Below, piece by piece: positions 1 through 5,674 of a stretch of DNA of 7,143 bases. The notes under the pieces are model-generated. The model saw only the letters and a program-made list of their open reading frames with translations, did not search any database and was not told the DNA's origin. Within the stretch, counting starts at the first letter, position 1. Every line of letters starts with the position of its first letter. The position numbers were made by a program, and so were the translations under genes. The stretch spans positions 1 through 7,143 of the forward strand of contig JARKQO010000497.1 in assembly GCA_029974855.1 (NCBI GenBank), read 5' to 3'. The stretch is from Eubacteriales bacterium (GTDB lineage Bacteria; Bacillota_A; Clostridia; Christensenellales; Aristaeellaceae).

Positions 1-750
1 GGACTTGCTCTCCCGCAGGGTGATGGCCACCCGCTTCACATTGGGGTAGGTCTCCATGGCCAGCTTGGCAATGGCCTTGTACTGCTCAATGTTCAGCTCG
101 CCGCTTTCCACCTCCTGGGCGGAAGAGGCCTTGAGCCCCAAGGACATCTGGAAATCCTCTTCGTTGGCGATGATGGTGTCCACATAGCGCACCAGTTGGG
201 TCATGAACTCCTGGGCCTTCACCCCGTATTTCCAGAGGTTCTTGCGGTAGTTGAGATCGCAGCTCACATGCAAGCCCATTTCCTGGGCCACCTTGGCCGC
301 TTCCAGGCTCAGCTCGGAGGCGCTTTGGCTGATGGCCGGGGTAATCCCCGTCAAATGGAACCAGGTAGCCCCCGCAAAGGCCTTCCCCCAGTCGATATCC
401 CCCACCTTGGCCTGGGCAATGGCGGAGCCCGCCCGGTCGTAGATGACCGTGCTGGGCCGCTGCACGGCCCCGGTCTCCATGAAGTAAATGCCCATCCGGC
501 CGGGTTTTCTGACGATGCTGTTCACGTCCACCCCAAAGCCCCGCAGCTCCCGCAGGCAGGCCGCGCCGATGTCGTGATCCGGCAGCACCGTCACAAAAGC
601 CGTTTCCATGCCGAAATTGGCCAGGGACACGCAGACGTTGGCCTCTCCGCCGCCAAAGGTGGCCTCCAGCGAGGGGGATTGCAAAAGGCGCTCGTATCCC
701 GGGCTTTTCAGCCGAAGCATGATCTCCCCAAAGGTGACAACTTTAGGCAT
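1..750 (-). CDS. kdgK: 2-keto-3-deoxygluconate kinase (PfkB family), C-terminus cut by window edge
   Basis: This cytoplasmic sugar kinase of the PfkB/ribokinase family is expected to phosphorylate 2-keto-3-deoxygluconate with ATP to give KDPG. The first 250 residues are visible and the frame is open to base 1. Seen: an N-terminal VVTFGEIMLRL strand, the glycine-rich substrate-binding region FGGGEANVCVSLANFG (residues 32-47), the KdgK-like DLNYRKNLW motif (165-173) and IIANEED (193-199). The family's catalytic GAGD motif, expected near residue 290, lies outside the window. The ATG at 748-750 is chosen because AAGGAGG (760-766 on the plus strand) sits 9 nt upstream. It follows eda by 39 nt on the same strand, and that pairing is the main reason to prefer KdgK over fructokinase or another PfkB sugar kinase; the exact substrate is inferred. 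Confidence 0.88.
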   Translation of the reverse strand, partial: MPKVVTFGEIMLRLKSPGYERLLQSPSLEATFGGGEANVCVSLANFGMETAFVTVLPDHDIGAACLRELRGFGVDVNSIVRKPGRMGIYFMETGAVQRPSTVIYDRAGSAIAQAKVGDIDWGKAFAGATWFHLTGITPAISQSASELSLEAAKVAQEMGLHVSCDLNYRKNLWKYGVKAQEFMTQLVRYVDTIIANEEDFQMSLGLKASSAQEVESGELNIEQYKAIAKLAMETYPNVKRVAITLRESKS

Positions 751-789
751 TTTCCATAACCTCCTTGATCCTGGCCCCAGGGGGCGTTC

Positions 790-1746
790 TCACTTTTGCA
801 ACAGATGGAAGGCGAACCCGGCGATATCGTCCTTCAGGTAGATGGCCTTGGGCTTGCCCTCCTTTACCACCGCGCTGTCGGGGTCAAACACGAAGCCCCG
901 CTGCTCCAGGTGCCATTGGGCCCTGGGCAGGTGGTTGCAGCCGATGGCGATATGGCCCATGGCCCCGCGGCCGGGCTTTTTCAGCAGCTCAAAGCCCTGG
1001 CCCACAAAGATGCCCCCGGTGCCGTCCTTCAAGGGCCAGCCCAGCAGCTTGCACAGCTTTTCGGCCTCCCGGGCGGCCTGCTCCGGGGCGTCCAGGTTCA
1101 TGCCGATGTGGGTCAGCTCCAGGCCCAGCATGGCGTTGACGGCGCCGCGGGTAAGCTCCTGAACCAGGTCCCAATTCTTGGCTTTCACCGCGTCCTCGGG
1201 GGCCATCCAGCTGCCGCCGCAGGCCACGACCTTGCCAAAGCCCAGGTAGTCGTTCAGGTTCTTCTGGTTGACGCCGCCGGTGGGTAAAAAGCGCACGTTG
1301 CCGTAGGGGGCGCTGAGGGCCTTGATCATGGCCAGGCCGCCCAGGGCCTCGGCAGGGAAGAACTTCACCGTGGTAAGCCCCAAGGACAGGGCAACCTCGA
1401 TATCGCTGGCGTTTGCGCAGCCGGGCACAATGGGGATGCCCTTTTCCTGGCAGTGCTTCACCACCGCCGGGTTCAGCCCCGGGGACACGATGTAGGTTGC
1501 CCCGGCGGCCATAGCCCTGTCCACCTGCTGGGTGGTGAGCACGGTGCCCGCCCCCAGGATCACCTGGGGCAGCTCCTGGTGGACCCGGCGGATGGCTTCC
1601 TCCGCCGCGTCGGAGCGGAAGGTAATCTCCGCCACCGGCAGCCCGCCCTGGGCCAGGGCATTGCAAAGAGGCACCGCGTCCGCTGCGTCCTCCACCTTGA
1701 TCACCGGTACCAACCCGGCCAAAGACAGCTTTTGGATCATCTCCAT
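790..1746 (-). CDS. eda: KDPG/KHG aldolase fused to a C-terminal VOC (glyoxalase-like) domain
   Basis: Residues 1 to about 205 are a class I KDPG aldolase, which cleaves 2-keto-3-deoxy-6-phosphogluconate into pyruvate and glyceraldehyde-3-phosphate and may also act on 4-hydroxy-2-oxoglutarate. Visible motifs are GLVPVIKVEDA near the N-terminus, LPVAEITFRS with the catalytic Glu40 and Arg44, GAGTVLT, SPGLNP, and TTVKFFPAEALGG with the Schiff-base Lys128. FLPTGGVN forms part of the phosphate site. Standalone Eda proteins are about 205-215 residues, so the 318-residue length is unusual. From about residue 211 (LTHIGMNL) the tail looks like a vicinal-oxygen-chelate domain with GHIAIG and a final KAIYLKDD strand; its function is unknown. 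ATG at 1744-1746 is chosen over the upstream GTG at 1759-1761, which falls inside the ribosome binding site. Co-transcribed with kdgK downstream. Confidence 0.9.
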   Translation of the reverse strand: MEMIQKLSLAGLVPVIKVEDAADAVPLCNALAQGGLPVAEITFRSDAAEEAIRRVHQELPQVILGAGTVLTTQQVDRAMAAGATYIVSPGLNPAVVKHCQEKGIPIVPGCANASDIEVALSLGLTTVKFFPAEALGGLAMIKALSAPYGNVRFLPTGGVNQKNLNDYLGFGKVVACGGSWMAPEDAVKAKNWDLVQELTRGAVNAMLGLELTHIGMNLDAPEQAAREAEKLCKLLGWPLKDGTGGIFVGQGFELLKKPGRGAMGHIAIGCNHLPRAQWHLEQRGFVFDPDSAVVKEGKPKAIYLKDDIAGFAFHLLQK

Positions 1747-1757
1747 GGAAGAAAAGA

Positions 1758-1765
1758 CCACCTTT
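1758..1765 (-). promoter_or_regulatory. Ribosome binding site of eda
   Basis: On the minus strand this reads AAAGGTGG and ends 11 nt before the ATG at 1746. It overlaps the possible GTG start at 1759-1761, so that codon cannot be served by it. This sets the start of Eda at the ATG and gives an N-terminus like that of other KDPG aldolases. Confidence 0.6.
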
Positions 1766-1778
1766 CCAGCGCGTGATT

Positions 1779-1798
1779 GCCATGGGAACCCCCATGGC
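1779..1798. repeat. Perfect inverted repeat in the eda leader, candidate operator
   Basis: GCCATGGG and CCCATGGC are exact 8-bp complements separated by 4 bp. The element lies a few bases downstream of the predicted eda transcription start and about 32 bp before the start codon. That is a typical place for a repressor to block transcription, so a KDG-responsive repressor site is plausible. As RNA it would form an 8-bp GC-rich hairpin with a four-base loop. There is no U-run after it, which argues against a terminator. The bound factor is unknown. Confidence 0.55.
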
Positions 1799-1808
1799 GT
1801 TCCGCCTT

Positions 1809-1837
1809 ACCATAGCAAAAATTGTGCCCGATGTCAC
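1809..1837 (-). promoter_or_regulatory. Predicted sigma-A promoter of eda-kdgK
   Basis: On the minus strand, GTGACA (plus coordinates 1832-1837) matches the -35 consensus at five of six bases. It is followed after 17 bp by TATGGT (1809-1814), which matches the -10 consensus at four of six. Transcription would begin near 1802 and give a leader of about 55 nt. The spacing is ideal, but the weak -10 suggests a promoter that may need regulation or activation. Confidence 0.55.
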
Positions 1838-1842
1838 CTGAA

Positions 1843-1857
1843 ATTTCCATATTTCCA
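1843..1857. repeat. Tandem ATTTCCA repeat upstream of the eda -35 box
   Basis: Two copies of ATTTCCA (1843-1849 and 1851-1857) are separated by one base, giving an 8-bp period. They sit in an AT-rich patch directly upstream of the predicted -35 element. It could be an UP-like element or part of an activator site, but the repeat is short and may be chance. Confidence 0.3.
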
Positions 1858-1867
1858 GATATTTTTT

Positions 1868-1904
1868 GCCCCTGGGGAGGAAAGGGTATTTTCTCCCCAG
1901 GGGC
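1868..1904 (-). terminator. Strong hairpin after ctpA, possible terminator without a U-run
   Basis: A perfect 12-bp stem (1868-1879 with 1893-1904, arm GCCCCTGGGGAG) closes a 13-nt loop 36 nt past the protease stop codon. Its position suggests the 3' end of the regulator-protease transcript. In the minus-strand transcript, however, the stem is followed by an A-run, not a U-run, because the T6 tract is on the plus strand at 1862-1867. A canonical intrinsic terminator is therefore not shown; an mRNA-stabilising 3' hairpin or a Rho-assisted site are alternatives. Confidence 0.4.
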
Positions 1905-1940
1905 GGGCTTTTCTCCTGGGATTGGTCCGGAGGCTTTGGG

Positions 1941-3194
1941 TTACTTGCCTTGCTCCGCCACCAGCTGCTGGGCTACCTCGTAGGCCTTTTGCAGCTGCGC
2001 GTCGCTCAAATCCCCCAAATCAAAGGTGGTGCTGCTCTGTCCCTCGGGCATGGGCATCTCCACATCCGGGGTGATGCCGGTTTTATGCACCACGTTGCCG
2101 TTGGGCGTGAAATACTGGGCGATGGTCAGCTGCATCCCGGCGCCATTGTAGCCCACAGGCAGCACATACTGCACCACGCCCTTGCCAAAGGTCTTGGTGC
2201 CCACCAAGGTGGCCTTGTGGTAATCCTGCAGCGCGCCGGATAGGATTTCGGACGCGGAGGCGGAGTTCTCGTTGATGAGCACCACCAGGGGAATCTCCAG
2301 GGCCCCGGCCTTGGCGGTATAGTACTCCCGGGAGCCGTCCCGCTTTTCCAGATAGGCCACCGTTCCCTCCGGCAGGAAGATGTCCGCCAGCTCCACCGCG
2401 TCGTCCACCCAGCCCCCGGGGTTGTCTCGCAGGTCGATGATCAGGCCCTTGGCCCCCTGGGCCATCAACTGGTCCAGCTGCTTTTGGAAGGCCGGGGCGC
2501 AATCGCCGCTGAACTCGTACAGCACGATGTAGCCGATGTCGCTGCCCAGCATCATGCTGCTGACCCAGTTCACATGGATCACGGCCCTGGGGATCTCAAA
2601 ATCCAGCAGCTCGTTGCCGCGCTTGACCTGGATCTGGACCTTTTCCCCCACCTGGCCCCGCATGATGTCCACCGCTTCCTGCATGGTGTAGGTGGTCACC
2701 TCCAGCTCCTCCACCCGCACCAGCACGTCGCCCTTCAGCAGCCCCGCCGCCTCGGCAGGGCTTCCGGTAAACACCCGCATGATGCTGCACAGGTAGGTCT
2801 CCATGGAGCCGGTAAGCTGGATGCCGATCCCCGCGTATTCCCCCTCGTCGGACTCCCACAGGGCGGCGTATTCCTCTGGGTTGTAATAGTAGGTATAGGG
2901 GTCCTCCAGGCCATACAGAAGCCCCCGCTGGGCGTTCTCAATCATGGCCTCCACATTGGGCTCCTGGTAGTAGTAAGCCTCCACCACCTGCAACAGCTCG
3001 TCCATCTCGGCGTACTTCTGCAGCCGGTCGTATTCCTCCTTGGAGATCGTAACGGTGGTTCCGTCGCCGCTTTGCCCGGCGTTCTGTATGCTATCCGCCA
3101 CCGTGGTGGGCAACAGCGAGCACCCGGTTACCATCAGCGAAACCATCAGCATCATGATCAGCAGCTTCACCGAAGCCTTATGCCACCGCTTCAT
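1941..3194 (-). CDS. S41 carboxy-terminal processing protease, lipoprotein, PDZ-containing
   Basis: This 417-residue serine protease belongs to the CtpA/CtpB/Prc family, which trims the C-termini of exported proteins outside the membrane. The N-terminus is a lipoprotein signal: charged MKRWHKASVK, a hydrophobic stretch, and a lipobox VTGC with Cys25 as lipidation site. A short helical region (about 50-115) contains the family's EDPYTYYYNPEE segment. A PDZ domain follows (about 118-200, including GSPAEAAGLLKGDVLV), then the S41 core with LIIDLRDNPGG. The catalytic dyad is intact: Ser313 in NSASASEI and Lys338 in TFGKG, 25 residues apart as in Prc. The ATG at 3192-3194 has a GGGGAGG site upstream. 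It lies 24 nt downstream of the PucR-type regulator and is probably co-transcribed with it. Substrates cannot be told from sequence. Confidence 0.93.
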   Translation of the reverse strand: MKRWHKASVKLLIMMLMVSLMVTGCSLLPTTVADSIQNAGQSGDGTTVTISKEEYDRLQKYAEMDELLQVVEAYYYQEPNVEAMIENAQRGLLYGLEDPYTYYYNPEEYAALWESDEGEYAGIGIQLTGSMETYLCSIMRVFTGSPAEAAGLLKGDVLVRVEELEVTTYTMQEAVDIMRGQVGEKVQIQVKRGNELLDFEIPRAVIHVNWVSSMMLGSDIGYIVLYEFSGDCAPAFQKQLDQLMAQGAKGLIIDLRDNPGGWVDDAVELADIFLPEGTVAYLEKRDGSREYYTAKAGALEIPLVVLINENSASASEILSGALQDYHKATLVGTKTFGKGVVQYVLPVGYNGAGMQLTIAQYFTPNGNVVHKTGITPDVEMPMPEGQSSTTFDLGDLSDAQLQKAYEVAQQLVAEQGK

Positions 3195-3218
3195 CCCGCG
3201 CCCTCCCCTCAGCCTGTA

Positions 3219-4289
3219 TCAATAGATATCCCTGGGCTTTTCCTGACCGCACTTCTTCAGCTCGTAGAGGATTTTGAAGGTCACCGCGTCGTCAAAGCGG
3301 CGAAGGTCCAGGCCGGTTTGCCTCTGCACCTTGTCCAGCCGGTACACCAAGGTATTGCGGTGGATAAACAGCTGCCTGGCGGTGTCGGACAGGTTCAAAT
3401 CCTTGCGGAAGAACATCTCAATGGTCTGGAGCATCTCGTCGTTAAAGAGCTTGGCGTTTTTGCGGTTGAAAAGCAGGCTGTGGTAGTGCATGCTCTCCTC
3501 CCGGGGCACGTTCATCAAAAAGCGCTCCAGCATCAGGCGGCGGAAGATGTGGATGCTCTCCTCCCCGGAGAAGATGCGGCCCACCTCCATGGCTTTCTTG
3601 GCCTCCAGATAACTTTCCCCCAGCTGGGCCAGAGTATGCTTTACCTCGCCAATGCCCACCTTGGCGGTTTTCACCGCTTCCTCCATGAGGGTTTCCTGGG
3701 CGGCCTGGGCAAACTGGTACAATTCCCCAAAGCCGTCGATGTTCTCCATGTCCTTTATCAAGGCCACCACATGGCGGTCTATTTCCACCAGGGCGTCGGC
3801 TTCGGTCAGGGGAATCAGCTCGCCCAGAATGCTGTACGCGGTGCTCTTATCCACCTGCTCGATTTGAAACAGCAGCACGCAGCGGTCCATTTCCAGGGCG
3901 ATCTGGTTTTCGTTGGCCCGGGTGAACAGATCCGTGCCGCTGAGCTCCTGCTTCAGCACCCGGCGGTACACGTCGCTGGGGCCGGTGATGGACAGGCTGC
4001 GCTTGAACAGGTTCATTAGCATGGCGTCGGTCATCAACAGCAGGTCCTGGACCCCGGGATACTGGTCCGGGCATACCAGAATCATGGCCGGGTATATGTC
4101 CAAAGCACGGAAGAACTGGTCTCCCACATGGTGGTTGATGCCCGGGGCCGCCACGGCGCTTGGCACCTCCACCAAAGTCCCGTCCTCGGGAATCAGGCTG
4201 GTTCCCTGGGCATCCACAAGCCTAAGGGGCACGCTGAGCCCCTCAAACATCTTTTCCAGCTTTTTGCTATATCGCTTCTCAACCAACAC
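3219..4289 (-). CDS. PucR/CdaR-type transcriptional regulator
   Basis: The C-terminal domain (about 296-345) carries the family's helix-turn-helix signature: LNLSDTARQLFIHRNTLVYR followed by a predicted DNA-contacting helix and LDLRRFDDAVTFKILYEL. This is the HTH_30 type found in PucR, which regulates purine catabolism, and CdaR, which regulates sugar diacids. The middle (about 130-245) resembles the degenerate GGDEF-like domain of CdaR-type proteins. The first 95 residues look like a small sensory fold and do not clearly match the classical sugar-diacid recognition domain, so the effector is unknown. The start is a GTG at 4287-4289 preceded by GAGGGGAG (4298-4305) at an 8-nt spacing; the next codon TTG is a less likely alternative. 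It is the first gene of an operon with the S41 protease. Confidence is high for family and low for target. Confidence 0.85.
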   Translation of the reverse strand: MLVEKRYSKKLEKMFEGLSVPLRLVDAQGTSLIPEDGTLVEVPSAVAAPGINHHVGDQFFRALDIYPAMILVCPDQYPGVQDLLLMTDAMLMNLFKRSLSITGPSDVYRRVLKQELSGTDLFTRANENQIALEMDRCVLLFQIEQVDKSTAYSILGELIPLTEADALVEIDRHVVALIKDMENIDGFGELYQFAQAAQETLMEEAVKTAKVGIGEVKHTLAQLGESYLEAKKAMEVGRIFSGEESIHIFRRLMLERFLMNVPREESMHYHSLLFNRKNAKLFNDEMLQTIEMFFRKDLNLSDTARQLFIHRNTLVYRLDKVQRQTGLDLRRFDDAVTFKILYELKKCGQEKPRDIY

Positions 4290-4339
4290 GGCTTAAACTC
4301 CCCTCTAGCCACCACCCTACCGGTGAATAGCTCCGAATG

Positions 4340-4368
4340 ATTATACCATACTCGCCCAGTCCTGGAAA
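4340..4368 (-). promoter_or_regulatory. Predicted promoter of the regulator-protease operon
   Basis: On the minus strand TATAAT (4340-4345) is a perfect -10 box and is preceded by TGG, giving an extended -10. The -35 candidate TTTCCA (4363-4368) matches four of six bases at a 17-bp spacing. Transcription would start near 4333, about 44 nt before the GTG start. The promoter diverges from the rplJ promoter, the two -35 boxes being about 115 bp apart. Confidence 0.7.
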
Positions 4369-4482
4369 GCAGCAGGGCAGATTCCTTTTGCTTTTTACAT
4401 CGCCATCCTCCATGGGGAAGTCCGCCAGGCCAATCTTTTGGAAAAATACTTGGTTTTTTGATTCTTTTTCCGGGAAAAGGCC
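4369..4482. other. Divergent intergenic spacer without a gene
   Basis: This stretch lies between the two divergent promoters and codes for nothing I can support. It contains T-tracts (4453-4458, 4465-4469) and an odd 13-bp palindrome, TTTTCC-G-GGAAAA (4466-4478), ending 4 bp before the rplJ -35 box. The T-rich DNA may act as an UP element for the ribosomal promoter. Long open frames crossing it on both strands lack a start with a ribosome binding site. Confidence 0.4.
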
Positions 4483-4510
4483 TTGACTTCCACCGGGAAT
4501 TTGTTATAAT
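4483..4510 (+). promoter_or_regulatory. Sigma-A promoter of rplJ-rplL
   Basis: TTGACT (4483-4488, five of six consensus bases), a 16-bp spacer and a perfect TATAAT (4505-4510) form a strong housekeeping promoter. TGT before the -10 adds the extended -10 TGn motif. Transcription should start near 4517, giving a leader of about 180 nt before the rplJ ATG, enough for the L10 leader and attenuator. Confidence 0.88.
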
Positions 4511-4523
4511 ATTGCTTGATTCT

Positions 4524-4613
4524 TTGGAAACCTATGCCGAAGACAGCGGGTTGGAAGTGGTATCCACTTCGATAATGAAGCCAAAAGCTTTCCCGCCGAG
4601 GTGTAAGGCGGGA
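4524..4613 (+). ncRNA. Ribosomal protein L10 leader (autoregulatory 5' UTR)
   Basis: This leader RNA precedes rplJ and has the look of the Firmicutes L10 leader, where the L10-L12 complex binds and limits its own synthesis. Seen: the conserved-looking CCGAAGACAGCGGG segment (4537-4550), an internal perfect hairpin GAAGTGG-TAT-CCACTTC (4554-4570), and CCCGCCGAGGTG (4592-4603). GCGGG (4546-4550) can pair with CCCGC (4592-4596) to close the binding domain. The same CCCGCC can instead pair with GGCGGGA (4607-4613), so two exclusive folds exist. In Bacillus subtilis such a leader works by transcription attenuation, and the attenuator just downstream fits that. Confidence 0.82.
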
Positions 4614-4635
4614 GTATTCCCTTTGCGAGAAATCG

Positions 4636-4663
4636 CCCTTGCGCCTGCAAGGGTTTTCTTTTT
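4636..4663 (+). terminator. Attenuator in the rplJ leader
   Basis: CCCTTGC (4636-4642) and GCAAGGG (4647-4653) form a 7-bp stem with a four-base loop, followed by TTTTCTTTTT (4654-4663). This has the form of an intrinsic terminator placed 34 nt before the rplJ start, inside the transcript. By position it should stop transcription when L10 is in excess. A near copy of the left arm, CCCTTTGCG (4619-4627), could compete for the right arm and act as antiterminator; that pairing is my inference. Confidence 0.8.
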
Positions 4664-4697
4664 GGAATCGACAGCATTTCAAAAAGGAGGTGTACCC

Positions 4698-5210
4698 ATG
4701 AGTAAGAATCTCGAGGTAAAAAAGCAGGTCGTCTCGGACATCGTGAAAAAGTTTCAGGATGCGCAGAGCGTTGTGATCGTGAAGTACAGCGGCTTGACCG
4801 TGGAAAACGCGACGGCGCTTCGCCAGCAGTTCCGCGCCAGCGGCGTGGACTACTGCGTGCTGAAGAACACGCTGGTTCGCCGGGCGCTGAGCGAGCTGAA
4901 CATCCAAGGGCTTGATGACGTGCTGAACGGGCCTTCCGCCTTCGCCTTTGGCATGGAGGACCCGGTGTCCCCCGCCAAGGTGGTCAACGACTTTATGCAA
5001 AAGTCCAAGTCCACGGCGCTGGAGTTCAAGGCCGGTTTGCTGGGCAACCAGCTGATGGACGCCCAGCAGGTGAAGGTCCTGGCCGAAACCCCCAGCCGCG
5101 AGGTGCTGCTGGCCCGCCTGGTGGGCAGCTTGCAGAGCAGCATTTCCGGTTTCGTGCGGGTGTTGGACGCCATTGCCAAAAAGAACGCCGAAGCCGCGCC
5201 CCAGGCCTGA
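4698..5210 (+). CDS. rplJ: 50S ribosomal protein L10
   Basis: L10 anchors the L7/L12 stalk to 23S rRNA at the GTPase-associated centre of the large subunit. The 170-residue length is normal. The N-terminal rRNA-binding domain (about 1-130) shows family segments such as VVIVKYSGLTVE (25-36) and DYCVLKNTLVRRAL (51-64). The C-terminal helix (about 132-163, SREVLLARLVGSLQSSISGF onward) is where L7/L12 dimers bind, and a short Ala-rich tail follows. ATG at 4698 is fixed by AAGGAGG 8 nt upstream. The frame remains open far into the leader, but upstream Met codons lie in the structured L10 leader and lack a binding site. It is the first gene of the operon with rplL and is controlled by the leader described above. 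Confidence 0.97.
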   Translation: MSKNLEVKKQVVSDIVKKFQDAQSVVIVKYSGLTVENATALRQQFRASGVDYCVLKNTLVRRALSELNIQGLDDVLNGPSAFAFGMEDPVSPAKVVNDFMQKSKSTALEFKAGLLGNQLMDAQQVKVLAETPSREVLLARLVGSLQSSISGFVRVLDAIAKKNAEAAPQA

Positions 5211-5223
5211 GGAATGGCCGCCC

Positions 5224-5243
5224 CCGGAAAGCATTGTTTCCGG
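5224..5243 (+). repeat. Hairpin between rplJ and rplL
   Basis: CCGGAAA (5224-5230) and TTTCCGG (5237-5243) form a perfect 7-bp stem with a 6-nt loop in the 72-nt gap between the genes. No U-run follows, so it is not an intrinsic terminator. It may shape mRNA processing or stability, perhaps helping the known excess of L7/L12 over L10; that role is inferred. Confidence 0.4.
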
Positions 5244-5282
5244 TGACCCTAAGAATGGATTGAAGAATTGGAGGGTACATTC

Positions 5283-5654
5283 ATGACTCACGAGGAATTC
5301 ATTTCTGCCATCGAGAAGATGTCCGTGCTTGAGCTCAACGAGCTGGTGAAGGCTCTGGAAGAGAAGTTCGGCGTTTCCGCCGCCGCCGCCGTGGTGGCCG
5401 TGCCCGGCGCTGCCGCCGCAGCCCCCGTGGAAGAGGAAAAGACCGAGTTCGACGTGATCCTCAAGGACGCCGGTTCCGAGAAGATCAAGGTCATCAAGGT
5501 GGTCCGCGAGCTGATCTCCGGCCTGGGCCTGAAGGAAGCCAAGGATTTGGTGGAATCCGCTCCCAAGACCTTGAAGGAAGGCATCTCCAAAGAGGAGTGC
5601 CAGAAGATCAAGGAAAAGTTCGCCGAAGTGGGCGCCGTGGTGGAAATCAAGTAA
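5283..5654 (+). CDS. rplL: 50S ribosomal protein L7/L12
   Basis: L7/L12 forms the mobile stalk dimers that recruit and stimulate translation factors EF-Tu, EF-G and IF2. The 123-residue protein has the standard layout: a helical dimerisation domain (1 to about 30, including [16 protein letters not shown]), an Ala/Pro-rich hinge (about 33-49), and a globular factor-binding domain (about 53-123). The last contains [20 protein letters not shown] and the conserved [12 protein letters not shown] and LKEGISKEE segments. The ATG at 5283 follows TTGGAGGG at a 7-nt spacing; the upstream in-frame TTG at 5268 overlaps that site and is not the start. The gene is last in its operon and is followed by a strong terminator, not by rpoB. 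Confidence 0.97.
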   Translation: MTHEEFISAIEKMSVLELNELVKALEEKFGVSAAAAVVAVPGAAAAAPVEEEKTEFDVILKDAGSEKIKVIKVVRELISGLGLKEAKDLVESAPKTLKEGISKEECQKIKEKFAEVGAVVEIK

Positions 5655-5674
5655 GACCGCATTCCAGCGGTTGC

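Noticed and set aside
196..1287. Several plus-strand open frames opposite kdgK and eda
   Set aside because: They are shadows of the two well-supported minus-strand genes, with no motif or binding site of their own.
1747..1761. GTG start of eda five codons upstream
   Set aside because: The GTG lies inside the AAAGGTGG ribosome binding site for the ATG at 1746, and the added residues are not typical of KDPG aldolases.
1779..1798. eda leader palindrome read as an intrinsic terminator
   Set aside because: No U-run follows the stem on the transcribed strand, so an operator or simple leader hairpin is more likely.
2484..4019. Plus-strand open frame of 511 codons
   Set aside because: It lies opposite the S41 protease and the PucR-type regulator, both with clear motifs and binding sites. 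Its His/Leu/Gln-rich translation is typical of the reverse complement of GC-rich genes, and it has no recognisable domain.
4458..4697. Possible N-terminal extension of L10 or a leader peptide
   Set aside because: The rplJ frame is open through the leader, including ATG at 4575, but it starts upstream of the predicted transcript, has no binding site, and the sequence is explained by L10 leader structure. L10 from ATG 4698 has the normal length.
4395..5291. Minus-strand open frame of 298 codons opposite rplJ
   Set aside because: It is antisense to rplJ, its leader and promoter. The translation shows no family motif and is explained by codon bias of the sense gene.
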